Origin: Natrinema amylolyticum
Lineage (GTDB): Archaea; Halobacteriota; Halobacteria; Halobacteriales; Natrialbaceae
Direction: 5' to 3'
Assembly (NCBI RefSeq): GCF_020515625.1
Contig: NZ_JAIWPJ010000001.1
Coordinates: 124,001 to 188,000, forward strand
DNA length: 64,000 nt
Positions within the stretch are counted from its first letter, which is position 1. Each line of letters starts with the position of its first letter. Below are positions 15,883-24,407 of this stretch, in pieces. A program made the translations under genes and the position numbers. Under the pieces are notes generated by a model. The model did no database searches and was not told the origin of the DNA. It saw only the letters and a program-made list of their open reading frames with translations.

Positions 15883-16833
15883 TTATGTGATCACCGGTTG
15901 GATGGTACAACGGCAGTTGGGGTGGGCCGGCGGACGGATCGGGTACTCGCCAGCAAGGTAGTCCGGGTCATCCGAGCCGGGCTCGAACTCGAAGGTCCCC
16001 GACCGCATCTCGTCGATCGTGTACTCGCGACCGTCGAGACTCGAGCAGATCGGACAGACATCATCGTCACCAGCGTCTGCCCACTCGCCGTGGCGAACCG
16101 TATCTGCACCAGCACGCTCGTACCGGTCGAGCGTTGCCTCCGTGTGCGAGTTGATGACCTCGGTTCGGGCGAGTGTGTTTAGCCGAGACCGGGTCTCCGA
16201 CTCGAGTTTCTCATCGAGACGCCGCGCCATCGTGCGCGGGTTCTCGCCCGCTTCAAGGCCATCGGCGAGCTCCTCGCGCACCGTTTGCGCCATCTCATCC
16301 GTGATGTCCTCGAGGTTCGAGAACGCCCGCCGGTAGAGATCGCGGAGTTGGCGCTGCGGAACGGGCAGTTGGATGATCGCTTCGATCTCCTGAGCGTCGA
16401 CGTCCGCACCCTCCTGTTGGAGGCGACCGGTGGCCTGCTGCCACGCCCGCAGATAGCCCGACCGCAGGAACTCGCCCGTCCAGTGTTCACCAGCCTTGAT
16501 CTCTTCGAGCGGAACGGGATCCAGAACCTCGTCCTCGAGGACGGTCCGGAACCACTCCACGAACCGGTCAGTGAGCTCGTCTGGAGAGACTCGCGGGAAG
16601 TTCTCGCGTTCCTCCGCGAGCTCACCTTCGTCTTGGCGTTCGGCGAGGTGAAGTGCATCGTTCTCCGCGACGGTCGCCTCAACGAGATCCCGGACAGTCG
16701 CCGACCGGTCTTGGACAGCCTCGAGGAACTGTTCCTCGATATCCTCGACCCCCGACGGCTGTGCGAGCTGTGCTGTCGACGCCGGCTGACTGCAGCACGC
16801 CGCCAGTCCCGTCGGGTTCGGTGTGGCACTCAT
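15883..16833 (-). CDS. Mu gpF / SPP1 gp7-like minor head protein
   Basis: 316 aa. The second half carries the phage Mu F-like head-morphogenesis signature: TRSRLNTLARTEVINSHTEA, then DDDVCPICSSLDGREYTID and finally RPPAHPNCRCTI, with a CPIC...HPNCRC pattern that may bind metal. The N-terminal ~150 residues are helical. These proteins bind the portal and are packaged inside the head. The gene overlaps the portal stop by 4 bp (ATGA) and is followed 1 bp later by the protease gene. Confidence 0.85.
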   Translation of the reverse strand: MSATPNPTGLAACCSQPASTAQLAQPSGVEDIEEQFLEAVQDRSATVRDLVEATVAENDALHLAERQDEGELAEERENFPRVSPDELTDRFVEWFRTVLEDEVLDPVPLEEIKAGEHWTGEFLRSGYLRAWQQATGRLQQEGADVDAQEIEAIIQLPVPQRQLRDLYRRAFSNLEDITDEMAQTVREELADGLEAGENPRTMARRLDEKLESETRSRLNTLARTEVINSHTEATLDRYERAGADTVRHGEWADAGDDDVCPICSSLDGREYTIDEMRSGTFEFEPGSDDPDYLAGEYPIRPPAHPNCRCTIQPVIT

Positions 16834-18401
16834 GTGTTCTCCCCGTCGCCGTTGTCCTGGTCATCAACGACGTCGACGAACGTCTCCCGAACGCGGGGAT
16901 CTGCCTCGTCCAGCGCTGCCATCTCTGCTTCCGTCCCGTCCCCAAGGATCTCGTCGGCGTCCATGTCCAGCAGCGTCCCAACGATCTTGCGCTGCGGGAG
17001 GATCACATCGGCCCCGCCCCTCGTCCCCGCTGCTTCCGAGAGGCCCGTCATGAGCGTCTTGAACGCCTCGGGGTCGAACTCCTCATCGCGGAGTGGCGAC
17101 GATGTTTCCTCCGGCCGGAGCCGGAGCTTCGGCGTGACGTCGAGTTCTTTGTCAGCGTGGGCGTCGCCGAGGAGGAACTCCTTAGCCTTCAGCCGGAGCA
17201 CCGTCTCGAAATCCGACTCGAGCCGCCGACGCTCGCGTTTGACATCCTCGCAGTAGTCGGCCCGCTGCTCGGTCGTGATGTCGCGGTTGATGTCGCCTGC
17301 AAACCCGACACGGTAGAGTGGCGTCGGCATGGCTGCCAGCACGAACTCGATTTCCTGCTGGATCGTGCTGACCGCGTCGGGGACTGAGCCCTCGATCTCC
17401 TTGATCTCGACCGGGACGTTCGTCCCCGAGACGGTCTCAGGGCTGTTGATGTCGAGATCGTTGCGGAGCTTCTTGGCGACCTCTTCGTCGTTCGTCTCGA
17501 CCTTCGCGATGATGTTCGCGAACGCCGTGTTGAGGATCGCCTGATCGATGTGCTCGAGCTTGTTGTAGACGGCCTGGGCCCGATCGACCACAGGAGCGGA
17601 ATCGGGACGACCGAACAGCTCGCCCGTATCAGCGTCGTACGGTGATACCGTGACGTCGTCAAGTGCGAACGGGATCTCGTCACGCTCATCGGTGCCGTAG
17701 ACGTCGTCGAACTGGGCGAGTGCAGCCGTCTTGCCAGCTGGCGTCTTCGGTGCGGTCTCTCGCCCATGGTCAGAGAGGTCCTGGACGGCGACGGACTCGA
17801 ACTCGTTCGGGTTATCGTCGGGCCGGAGGACGATCCCCTTCCCCTCCCGGGTGTAGGCCGTCATCGTCTCAGCCTTGATCGGACGGAGTGCGAGGATACG
17901 GTCCCGCTTCCGAGGGTCGTCGTACGCGTGCTCGACGACGGCCGTCCCGCGGCGACCACGGCGGTCCTTGATCACGGCCTCGAGCAGATCAGAGATGTCG
18001 GCATCGAAGTCCCAGCCGTCGACGTAGCAGTTGGCGAGCCACATCTCCAGCGCTGCATCGAGATCCTCCCCACGGTAGGCTTCGTTCGGGTAGTCCGAGG
18101 AGACCGTCGGGACGTCCACGTTGTCTGACTCCGTGTCGATCACGACCGAGGCGCCGGGTTCGGTGACGTCGCTCGCGAAGTTCTGGATCGGGACCCGAAT
18201 CAGCGGGTTCTCGCGGTAGGCGTCCCGCCACTTCTTGATCTCTTCTCGGTCGGGCTCGTCACTGTGCTCGCGCCGTCCGATGACGATCGGCCGTTCGTCT
18301 CGAGCCTGAGGGCTCGGATCGCCGTCCTGTGATGGCGCGAGGAGTGCCCGCGCCGCAGCGCCGAACCGTTCTCGAACCGTCGTTGATGTGTCTTCTATCA
18401 T
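16830..18401 (-). CDS. Portal protein
   Basis: 523 aa, between the large terminase and the Mu F-like gene. The N-terminal part (RENPLIRVPIQNFASDV, EMWLANCYVDGWDFD, LLEAVIKDRRGRRGTAVVE) and the central ALDDVTVSPYDADTGELFG / QAILNTAFANIIAKV segments follow SPP1-type portals, with a crown-like acidic tail (PRVRETFVDVVDDQD). It forms the dodecameric DNA gate and packaging motor dock. No strong Shine-Dalgarno precedes the ATG. Confidence 0.85.
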   Translation of the reverse strand: MIEDTSTTVRERFGAAARALLAPSQDGDPSPQARDERPIVIGRREHSDEPDREEIKKWRDAYRENPLIRVPIQNFASDVTEPGASVVIDTESDNVDVPTVSSDYPNEAYRGEDLDAALEMWLANCYVDGWDFDADISDLLEAVIKDRRGRRGTAVVEHAYDDPRKRDRILALRPIKAETMTAYTREGKGIVLRPDDNPNEFESVAVQDLSDHGRETAPKTPAGKTAALAQFDDVYGTDERDEIPFALDDVTVSPYDADTGELFGRPDSAPVVDRAQAVYNKLEHIDQAILNTAFANIIAKVETNDEEVAKKLRNDLDINSPETVSGTNVPVEIKEIEGSVPDAVSTIQQEIEFVLAAMPTPLYRVGFAGDINRDITTEQRADYCEDVKRERRRLESDFETVLRLKAKEFLLGDAHADKELDVTPKLRLRPEETSSPLRDEEFDPEAFKTLMTGLSEAAGTRGGADVILPQRKIVGTLLDMDADEILGDGTEAEMAALDEADPRVRETFVDVVDDQDNGDGENT

Positions 18402-18406
18402 ATGTG

Positions 18407-19984
18407 TTAGAACACCACCGCGTTATCCGCTGAGAACTCGTCCGGGGTGCATTCGGCCGCCCACGCTGCCATCATCGCACCGTCGAGCAGGTCCGGCGAT
18501 CGGCCGAGTCGCTCCTTGACAGCGTCCTTTGAGTTGACCGTCACGACCTCGGCGCCGTTCTCGCCACGGCTGCCGAGTGTGCGAGTATCGAACTCGATGC
18601 TCCGAGCGCCGGCAACCAGCTCCTCGCGAAGATCACCGTCACTGTACGCGAGCTCGTCGGGAAGCTTCCGACCAACCGCAGCGAGCGCCTCCGCCCGTTG
18701 GGACTTGTAGTTGATCAACCCGTACGGATTGTCGTCCTCAGTCCCGTCCGTCAGCGGTTTCTTGTCGGAACCGAAGCGGTAGAGGTTCGGGAGACGATCG
18801 TCGAGATAGTCGGCCAACCCGGACCCCTCACCGACGGCGTCAATGGCAACTGCGTGGTGACGGTCGCCACCGAGGCGAGAGTCGGCCATGAGCTCATCTT
18901 CCTGCGTCGGGTAGTCCGTGCCTCGAGAGGTGTAGCGAACTGTCCAGTTCCCAGTTGACCAGAGCGTGATGAGGACAGTGCGATCGCCCGACCGGGCCAC
19001 GTCGATCCCGCTGCCAAGTGGATACCCGCGACCGGCGGTGATCGCCGTGTCGTAGGCCTCTTTCGCATCGGCTGCATCGTAGGGACGATGCTTGCTGGCG
19101 GTATCTGGTGGCATGACGCCAGCACGCCGGCGATACCAGCGCGTGTCGAGATCGTCGCGACGCTCGTGTGCAGTACGGGCCTTCTCGAGGCCGGGCCAGT
19201 CCTCGCCGTTGAAGCTCTTCCAGTCGTCCTGGATCTTCCCGAGCGTCGCGAGACCGTCGATCATTGGGCCGTCGACGGCGCCGGTCTCGACCTGGACGTT
19301 GTGGCTCTCGAACGAGGAGAGCTGAACAGTCTTCCACGTTGGATCGTCCATCAGATCCGAGGTGATGTTCGTCTCGTCGACGGGCGGGTTCGAGATCGCG
19401 ATGAGTCGGTCCCGATCGTCCGTGACCAGGCTCGTCATCGCGTCGATGACGTCCCCATCGATCGCCTTCTTGTCGGCCTCCTCGATGATCCCAAGCGTGT
19501 ACGCAGTGTGGACACCCTCGAGCTCGCCAGCGTCCTCCGGGCTGGCGGCCTCGAAGTAGTGCTCGGGCTCGCCATCGATCTCGATTCGTGGGGGTTGCTG
19601 TTTGTACTCCCCAGGGAGGCCAACGCCCTGCAGCGCGTTGTCGTGGAGCGCCTCGATCGGCTTGCAGAACGTCCGCTTGAGCTTCGCGTACGTTCCACTG
19701 GTACCGAACGCGATGGCAGGGTACTTCGTGAGCAGCCAGATGTTGACGATCGCCGCGAGGATGTAGGACTTCCCGAGACCGTTTGCGGTAACGACGACGA
19801 CCTTCTCGTTGTTGACGAGCGTCCGGCAGATGCGTTGCTGGGCCCTGGTCACGGTGACGCCGAGGTAGTCCTCGATCGCATCCTCGAGCCACGTCTCGTC
19901 GCCACGCTGGGCACGGCGAGCATAGTGCTCGGGTGGCTGTACCGACGGTCTACTGGCGTCGGGACTGGATAGTGTACTACTCAT
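18407..19984 (-). CDS. Terminase large subunit
   Basis: About 525 aa. The ATPase domain has a P-loop variant TANGLGKSY near residues 66-74 and a Walker-B-like TLGIIEEADK. The nuclease half has GIDVARSGDRTVL, HAVAIDAVGEGSG and SPDLLDGAMMA, the acidic triad of headful or cos terminases. I choose ATG at 19984 over the GTG at 19993 because GGTGAGG lies just 3 nt before that ATG; translation is coupled to the overlapping small-subunit gene. It pumps DNA into the prohead. Confidence 0.93.
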   Translation of the reverse strand: MSSTLSSPDASRPSVQPPEHYARRAQRGDETWLEDAIEDYLGVTVTRAQQRICRTLVNNEKVVVVTANGLGKSYILAAIVNIWLLTKYPAIAFGTSGTYAKLKRTFCKPIEALHDNALQGVGLPGEYKQQPPRIEIDGEPEHYFEAASPEDAGELEGVHTAYTLGIIEEADKKAIDGDVIDAMTSLVTDDRDRLIAISNPPVDETNITSDLMDDPTWKTVQLSSFESHNVQVETGAVDGPMIDGLATLGKIQDDWKSFNGEDWPGLEKARTAHERRDDLDTRWYRRRAGVMPPDTASKHRPYDAADAKEAYDTAITAGRGYPLGSGIDVARSGDRTVLITLWSTGNWTVRYTSRGTDYPTQEDELMADSRLGGDRHHAVAIDAVGEGSGLADYLDDRLPNLYRFGSDKKPLTDGTEDDNPYGLINYKSQRAEALAAVGRKLPDELAYSDGDLREELVAGARSIEFDTRTLGSRGENGAEVVTVNSKDAVKERLGRSPDLLDGAMMAAWAAECTPDEFSADNAVVF

Positions 19985-20663
19985 CGTCCTCACCGTAGGC
20001 AGATTTCAAACTCTCGAGAAGCGCACCCTCGAGGTCGGTGTTCAGGTTGATGTCGGTCTCGTAGATGCCGAGGACATCCGCCTTCTCGCGGAGGTGCTCC
20101 GCTGCTTCCTGACGAGCGTAACTCCGGCCGACGCGATCGGGCTGATCACGCCGGAGACCGACGACTGCTTTCCGGTACTCGGGTCGGCGACCGCGCTCGG
20201 CGCCGGCGGGGTACGTCTCCCCCGGCTCGATGTGCCGGATGTCGTCGGTGAACGCGATCGGGACATCACGTTCACTTGCCCACTCGGGCCGCCGATCGTC
20301 GTCAGTCGGGATCTGCTCCCAGTCGGAGACACGGAGCTCGTCATCGCCCTCGTAGACCTCCATCTTCGGGACCATCGCGATGACCGGCTCGTCGTCGACG
20401 GCGAGTTCGTCGTGATCCTCGAGGGCCTGCTGGTACAGTTCCTCGAAGCGCTCGGCCGCTTGGAGCCGGACGTTCGCGTTCCGTTCCTCAATCGCCTGGA
20501 TGACCTCCTCCTTTGGCTTCTCGTTGAGGTAGTCCCTGATCGTCGAGAGAGTGTAGTCACCGATCCCCTCGCGTTCGAAGCGGTCTCGAATCTCGTTTGG
20601 AGAGAGGTTGTCGAGATAGTGCCACTTGAGGGCGAGGTTCACACGGCGGTCACGGTTGGACAT
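19977..20663 (-). CDS. Terminase small subunit
   Basis: 228 aa. The first ~60 residues form a helix-turn-helix (LSPNEIRDRFEREGIGDYTLSTIRDYL), followed by a long helix rich in Glu (AIEERNANVRLQAAERFEELYQQAL), typical of DNA-recognition subunits. It is first in the late operon, with a good TATA element upstream, and its stop overlaps the large-subunit start. It should recognise the packaging site, which may be nearby but is not identifiable by eye. Confidence 0.8.
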   Translation of the reverse strand: MSNRDRRVNLALKWHYLDNLSPNEIRDRFEREGIGDYTLSTIRDYLNEKPKEEVIQAIEERNANVRLQAAERFEELYQQALEDHDELAVDDEPVIAMVPKMEVYEGDDELRVSDWEQIPTDDDRRPEWASERDVPIAFTDDIRHIEPGETYPAGAERGRRPEYRKAVVGLRRDQPDRVGRSYARQEAAEHLREKADVLGIYETDINLNTDLEGALLESLKSAYGEDDE

Positions 20664-20696
20664 GAGGGTAAGAGTGTCGCGCAGCGTCGCGGTGGG

Positions 20697-20711
20697 ACTT
20701 ATACTTTAAGT
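20697..20711 (-). promoter_or_regulatory. Late operon promoter (TATA box)
   Basis: The minus strand reads ACTTAAAGTATAAGT, an AT-rich island in GC-rich sequence centred about 40 nt before the small-terminase ATG. This predicts a transcript start near 20,678 and a ~15-nt leader. It is the only clear promoter ahead of the ~20-kb run of virion genes. Confidence 0.6.
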
Positions 20712-20760
20712 ACGAATTGCGGTGCCCGGACCGCTGCTCAGATCGGTTGGTGATTATGTG

Positions 20761-20817
20761 TCAGTTCCTCGAGTTAGACGTCTCGGGAACACAGTACTGG
20801 AGGAGGAATTCAGGCAT
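20761..20817 (-). CDS. Possible 18-aa leader peptide
   Basis: ATG at 20817 opens MPEFLLQYCVPETSNSRN and ends at TGA. GGAGG lies 13 nt upstream, inside the end of the preceding membrane-protein gene. It is very short; existence as a translated ORF is uncertain. Confidence 0.2.
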   Translation of the reverse strand: MPEFLLQYCVPETSNSRN

Positions 20818-20819
20818 GG

Positions 20820-21080
20820 TCAGTCGGCCTCCTGTGGATCCTCGTCGACGACGTCCTGAGCGGCCTCGCCGATCTCCTCGACACTGCGTTGGATGTCGTC
20901 GGCGAAGATCCAGACGAGTGTGACGCTCAGAGAATACGCTGCCCAGGACAGCGTCGGGCCGCCGGCGACAACCGTTTCGACAGTCTTGGTCAGGCCGAGC
21001 AGCGGGAGCGTCGGGCTCGAGGCGAGTTGCGTCGTCAGGCGCTTTACGCGCTGGCGAGTCTGTCCGCCGATCGAGAGCAT
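20820..21080 (-). CDS. Small viral membrane protein, one TM
   Basis: 86 aa starting MLSIGGQTRQRVKRL. A basic N-terminus is followed by a hydrophobic segment (TLSWAAYSLSVTLVWIFA) and an acidic amphipathic tail (DDIQRSVEEIGEAAQDVVDEDP). It is third in a cassette of three membrane proteins just upstream of the terminase operon, 2 bp after the 105-aa gene. A holin-like, lysis or membrane-remodelling role is possible by position; no family match is claimed. Confidence 0.6.
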   Translation of the reverse strand: MLSIGGQTRQRVKRLTTQLASSPTLPLLGLTKTVETVVAGGPTLSWAAYSLSVTLVWIFADDIQRSVEEIGEAAQDVVDEDPQEAD

Positions 21081-21082
21081 GG

Positions 21083-21400
21083 TTACTCCTTGCCGTCGCG
21101 CCGGCTGCGCATCTCTTCGAATTCGACGAAGTCCTCGCGGACCAGCCACCACTCAACGACCTTCGGGCCGCTGATGATGACTGCCGCGATTAGAAGTGCG
21201 AGGACAGGTTCGGCACCTTCGGCGATCGCGTATCCTGCGAGGGCGAGAGCCCCTAAGGAGACGACCTGATCGAGTACTCTCCACATTTTTACTGAAATCC
21301 CCCAGGCCGCTCGGCAGGCGTGATCGACCTTCCGGTTGTGTTCTCGAAGCGATTCCCTGTATCGTGACTCAGACTTTTGCGTAGACATGACATCTCTCAT
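21083..21400 (-). CDS. Small viral membrane protein, holin-like hairpin
   Basis: 105 aa. A basic N-terminal half (KSESRYRESLREHNRKVDHACR) precedes two closely spaced hydrophobic segments, LGALALAGYAIAEG and PVLALLIAAVIISG, and a charged tail (EEMRSRRDGKE): the two-TM, charged-end outline of holins. The start ATG overlaps the preceding stop as ATGA; a second in-frame ATG (MSTQK) lies at 21388. Confidence 0.6.
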   Translation of the reverse strand: MRDVMSTQKSESRYRESLREHNRKVDHACRAAWGISVKMWRVLDQVVSLGALALAGYAIAEGAEPVLALLIAAVIISGPKVVEWWLVREDFVEFEEMRSRRDGKE

Positions 21401-21624
21401 CGGAGTTTCTCGAAGGCGACGATCGCCACGCCGACGCCGACGAACCACCAGGGCTCGCGGCGGATCGTTCTCCGGGCGATCGGCGACCAGATCAGCGCCA
21501 GTCCGAAGGCAGCCCCGAGGATCGCGCCGTGGGCCTCGTTGATCGTGACGTCGTCGAGCAGCGGCAGTCGAACGAGTGTCCGGTCACCGGCTCGGAGGCG
21601 GTCCTCGAGGGTTGCTGGCTGCAT
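21397..21624 (-). CDS. Small viral membrane protein, first of the cassette
   Basis: 75 aa starting MQPATLEDRLRAGDR. Two hydrophobic stretches are visible (AHGAILGAAFGLALIW and WWFVGVGVAIVAF) with a short basic hinge (ARRTIRRE). It ends in ATGA, coupling it to the next membrane gene. Unknown function; the cassette context suggests joint action in the membrane. Confidence 0.6.
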   Translation of the reverse strand: MQPATLEDRLRAGDRTLVRLPLLDDVTINEAHGAILGAAFGLALIWSPIARRTIRREPWWFVGVGVAIVAFEKLR

Positions 21625-21681
21625 AGTGTGGAAAAGACGTCCGTGATCGGAGTCGAACCGATCCCGCACTCGAGTGGTGTG

Positions 21682-21951
21682 TCAATCGTATCCTGCCGTG
21701 TACCCCCACCAAAGGAACATGACAAGAGACGCGAGCACGGCCCGCCTACAGGACGGACACGTCGTGAAAGCAGTGCGCCGGGTCCCGTGGTGACGCGGGA
21801 AGCCTTCCCGGCCTGATCCCGGCGCGGTCGGGGCGGCCCGTTGCCGAGCGATAATCGCGGGATGGTACCCGCCCCGAAGCGAGGAGGTCAGCGGGAGCGA
21901 TGACAGTCCCCTTCGGCCCGACGCAGTGGGGAGTGGGAAGCGCCGGGCCAC
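21682..21951 (-). CDS. Possible small protein with CPSC knuckle and C-terminal TM
   Basis: The GTG-started frame encodes 89 aa. The last ~30 residues, TTCPSCRRAVLASLVMFLWW and onward, show a CxxC pair then a hydrophobic segment and look real. The first ~55 residues are Arg/Pro/Ser-rich like an out-of-frame reading, so the true start may differ. It lies between the 60-aa gene and the membrane cassette. Confidence 0.3.
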   Translation of the reverse strand: MARRFPLPTASGRRGLSSLPLTSSLRGGYHPAIIARQRAAPTAPGSGREGFPRHHGTRRTAFTTCPSCRRAVLASLVMFLWWGYTAGYD

Positions 21952-21961
21952 ATCGGGGACG

Positions 21962-22144
21962 TCATCGAGGTCGGACAGATGCTCGGCCGGTCGAGATCGT
22001 AGTGCCGTCGGCGTCGACGACGATCTCCGAGTGCTGGTTCGCCCAGGTCGGTGTCCATCTGACTTCGTCGACGACGCCCTCGAGGCGACGGCCGGCGAAG
22101 CGGACCTCGACCGGGACGCCCTCGTCGATCGGGTGGACCGTCAT
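21962..22144 (-). CDS. Small viral protein, beta-rich
   Basis: 60 aa, MTVHPIDEGVPVEVRFAGRR..., with alternating hydrophobic residues (LEGVVDEVRWTPTWANQHSEIVVDADG) suggesting a small SH3-like barrel. Start overlaps the preceding stop (ATGA at 22141-22144), so it is translationally coupled to the 197-aa zinc-finger gene. Function unknown. Confidence 0.6.
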   Translation of the reverse strand: MTVHPIDEGVPVEVRFAGRRLEGVVDEVRWTPTWANQHSEIVVDADGTTISTGRASVRPR

Positions 22145-22734
22145 GGGACGACCTCGAGTTCGGTCGGTTTGACGCCTTCACCGATGTCGCCGCCAAACGC
22201 CCGGTTGTAGACTGTCGCAACGCGTTCGCGGATCTCGCCACCGACGAAGCGGCCGTCGCCGTAGCAGTCGTTGACGCACTTCGGGAGTGAGCCCCGGAGC
22301 GCGTCATACCACTGCAGTTGGCCACCGCAGTTCGGACAGACCTGATCGGCGTGGGCGTGCATCCAGTCGGTAGGCTCATCCTCCCGATCGAGGCGCTCGG
22401 CCAGCGCGAACCAGACCCACTCGTCGCGAGTACTGGATTCGCCGTCGGCCTCTGCTTTGAGCTTCCGGAGGTGGGTGGCGACGCGTCGGTACAGTTGGGC
22501 GACGCGGTCCTCGTCGATCCACCGCGTTCCGAAGTGCCGTTCGTGGCACTCCCGGAAGCGACTCATCAGCGCGATCTTGCTCGAGCATCGCGAGCCGGTT
22601 GTGAGGATGTACGAGTCATCGCCGTAGGCGTTGTCACCGGTCGAGTAGCGGAGTTCTTGGCCGTCCTCGGTGACGATTGTATCCTCCGAGAGCGACGCAC
22701 CGGACTCTGGACAGAAGGCGTGTGTACCGTGCAT
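22141..22734 (-). CDS. Viral zinc-finger protein
   Basis: 197 aa. An N-terminal CPESG segment precedes a helical middle (VAQLYRRVATHLRKLKAEAD) and a clear zinc ribbon CPNCGGQLQWYD...PKCVNDC near residues 133-155. The C-terminus ends in ELEVVP. It begins a short transcript across the divergent AT-rich intergenic region from the plus-strand membrane gene. GGAGAG lies 9 nt before the ATG. DNA or RNA binding is likely; the exact role is unknown. Confidence 0.7.
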   Translation of the reverse strand: MHGTHAFCPESGASLSEDTIVTEDGQELRYSTGDNAYGDDSYILTTGSRCSSKIALMSRFRECHERHFGTRWIDEDRVAQLYRRVATHLRKLKAEADGESSTRDEWVWFALAERLDREDEPTDWMHAHADQVCPNCGGQLQWYDALRGSLPKCVNDCYGDGRFVGGEIRERVATVYNRAFGGDIGEGVKPTELEVVP

Positions 22735-23015
22735 AAGAAGACACTCTCCGCTGGTGGCCCCCGGTTCACCCGCCCCGATGGCGTCCCCAGTTTGGGCTTG
22801 CTATCAGGTATGGTTACAGATCAACTTAAGTGAACAGATAGATCGCTGCTTTTCCGGAATTATCCGTGGATAGTCACGTGATTTCTCTTATTAGGTGGAT
22901 TTGACCGACTGTTCCTAAACCTCTATCTAAGTGTCTATTCTAGCATCTTTCAGAACTGTATATTGCACTGTAATTATCAAACCAGATTAAAGAGTCTGTA
23001 GTCAAGACCACTGCC
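22735..23015. promoter_or_regulatory. Divergent AT-rich promoter region
   Basis: 281 bp with no gene, strikingly AT-rich from about 22,805. It separates the leftward zinc-finger gene from the rightward membrane gene. ATTAAAG at 22,984-22,990 lies about 29 nt before the plus-strand start at 23,016 and can serve as its TATA box. CTTAAGT near 22,823 can serve the minus strand. Operators controlling both directions may lie here, but no clear palindrome was found. Confidence 0.45.
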
Positions 23016-23777
23016 ATGGCTCGGCTCAAGGATCAGATCAAAGATCTACTGACTATTGACTATGAAAGAAGGGTGAAAGAATTGATTATATTCACTGATG
23101 TTTGGGATGTTGGCTTCATATTATTGGGATTAGCAATAATTTCGGCCATGTTTATTACCCCCGTTGTTACTGCTCAAAGAGTCCTTGTTATCGTGACTAT
23201 GGGATATTCATTTCTGGTATTCAATCAAATGAAGCAGGAGCGATTTACAAATGAATATCCAGGTACCCTTTCTGTTAGGCCTCATTTCGGATTAGATGAT
23301 GATAGGAATGATTTCCGTTTTGGAATGAAAAACTTCGGTAACGGCCCCGCCATCAATCTCAGAGGTTGTGTTATTGCACGAGAGGAAAACGGGGAAGATG
23401 CTCTTGATATTTGGAGAGATAATAAGAGTGAGTTCATTTGGACATTCTCATCAAGAGATCACCATCTCAGTTTGCTAGAGGGTGAACTCTTACCGCTGAC
23501 AACAACTGCAGAAAATTTTCCCGAAAATCAAATTGATCTCATTAACGACATTTGGAATAGCGATGGGGAGATAAAAGAAATATATGATGGGAAACAACTC
23601 GAATTTCATTATACATTCGAGTCTAATAGGGGAATAGAGTATCCACAAGACTGGTATCAGCCTTCAAAAATGGATATGGAGACCGTGATTTCGAAATCAT
23701 CGGATCCAAGAATAGTGGAATTTGAAGAGATGGATAACCGGTGTAAGTCGAAGAGAACCCTCGAAATTGGGCAATGA
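23016..23777 (+). CDS. AT-rich membrane protein moron
   Basis: 253 aa on the strand opposite to its viral neighbours and far richer in AT (AAA, AAT, ATT, GAA codons dominate). Residues about 28-70 hold two hydrophobic segments (DVGFILLGLAIISAMFI, RVLVIVTMGYSFLVF). The rest is a soluble beta-rich domain (FRFGMKNFGNGPAINLRGCVI, then IWTFSSRDHHLSLLEGELLPL). Composition and orientation mark it as recently acquired cargo. An anti-superinfection or defence role is inference; the family is unknown to me. Confidence 0.7.
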   Translation: MARLKDQIKDLLTIDYERRVKELIIFTDVWDVGFILLGLAIISAMFITPVVTAQRVLVIVTMGYSFLVFNQMKQERFTNEYPGTLSVRPHFGLDDDRNDFRFGMKNFGNGPAINLRGCVIAREENGEDALDIWRDNKSEFIWTFSSRDHHLSLLEGELLPLTTTAENFPENQIDLINDIWNSDGEIKEIYDGKQLEFHYTFESNRGIEYPQDWYQPSKMDMETVISKSSDPRIVEFEEMDNRCKSKRTLEIGQ

Positions 23778-23791
23778 TTTCTTTCGATACA

Positions 23792-24022
23792 CTACTGTTC
23801 CGTGCGTCTATATTGTCCCTTTCTCGCGTCATGAGGGTGCGTCTCGATCTCGATAACACCCTTGTCTTCAAGTAGCCGACCAGAGTCTCGGATCGACTTC
23901 TTTGAGAGACCAGTGCAGTCGACGATCTCCTCAACGGTCATTGGTCTGTCCTCAAGGGCGAGGTAGACGAGTCGGGCAGCGGGCGGTTCATCGGCGACGT
24001 CTTTCGGGAGTTGTTCAGGCAT
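23792..24022 (-). CDS. Winged-helix regulator
   Basis: 76 aa (MPEQLPKDVAD...). The core AARLVYLALEDRPMTVEEIVD followed by TGLSKKSIRDSGRLLEDKG and IEIETHPHDARKGQYRRTEQ is a MarR/ArsR-like winged helix with a beta wing. I choose ATG at 24022 because GAGGTGATC stands directly before it; the upstream GTG at 24029-24031 lies inside that ribosome site. Last gene of the early operon; probably a viral transcription regulator. Confidence 0.7.
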   Translation of the reverse strand: MPEQLPKDVADEPPAARLVYLALEDRPMTVEEIVDCTGLSKKSIRDSGRLLEDKGVIEIETHPHDARKGQYRRTEQ

Positions 24023-24407
24023 CGGGATCACCTCGCTCGAAGTCGATCGCGACGACGCCGTTGGCCTCGAGGATCGTCATGTCCAGGCGGAGCGCGTCCG
24101 ACCGGCAGATGTACGCGCTCCGATCGGCGCCGTCGATGACCGTGATCATGTCGTCGAACGGCCGGAACTCTTCGTGACCGTCGGGACTCAGCGAGTGCGC
24201 CTCGAGCTCGACCCAGCCCCGCGGGATCTCTCGGGCCATGTCGATCGAGATGACGAGGACGCCATCGCGAGGCTCGTTGCCCAGCTGCTCGAAGCGGTCG
24301 CGTGCCTCCTCGAGTGTCTCGATCGAGGCCGGACCGTCGACGGTCGCGACGTCGTCGTGCTCGAGGGCGTTTTGCCAGACCTCGAGGGTGTCTTCGAAGA
24401 CGCTCAT
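24015..24407 (-). CDS. Viral hypothetical protein, 130 aa
   Basis: Acidic mixed alpha/beta protein: an N-terminal helix (ETLEEARDRFEQLG), a strand-rich centre (GVLVISIDMAREIPRGWVELEAH) and ITVIDGADRSAYICRSDALRLDMTI near the end. It overlaps the next gene by 8 bp and its start by 4 bp (ATGA) with the preceding gene. No motif recognised. Confidence 0.6.
   Translation of the reverse strand: MSVFEDTLEVWQNALEHDDVATVDGPASIETLEEARDRFEQLGNEPRDGVLVISIDMAREIPRGWVELEAHSLSPDGHEEFRPFDDMITVIDGADRSAYICRSDALRLDMTILEANGVVAIDFERGDPDA

Noticed and set aside
21650-21740. tRNA-like T-arm (ATCGG-TTCGACT-CCGAT on the minus strand)
   Set aside because: The T-arm and a possible acceptor 3' strand are present, but no matching 5' acceptor strand, D-arm or anticodon arm is found at the right distance; at best a tRNA relic.
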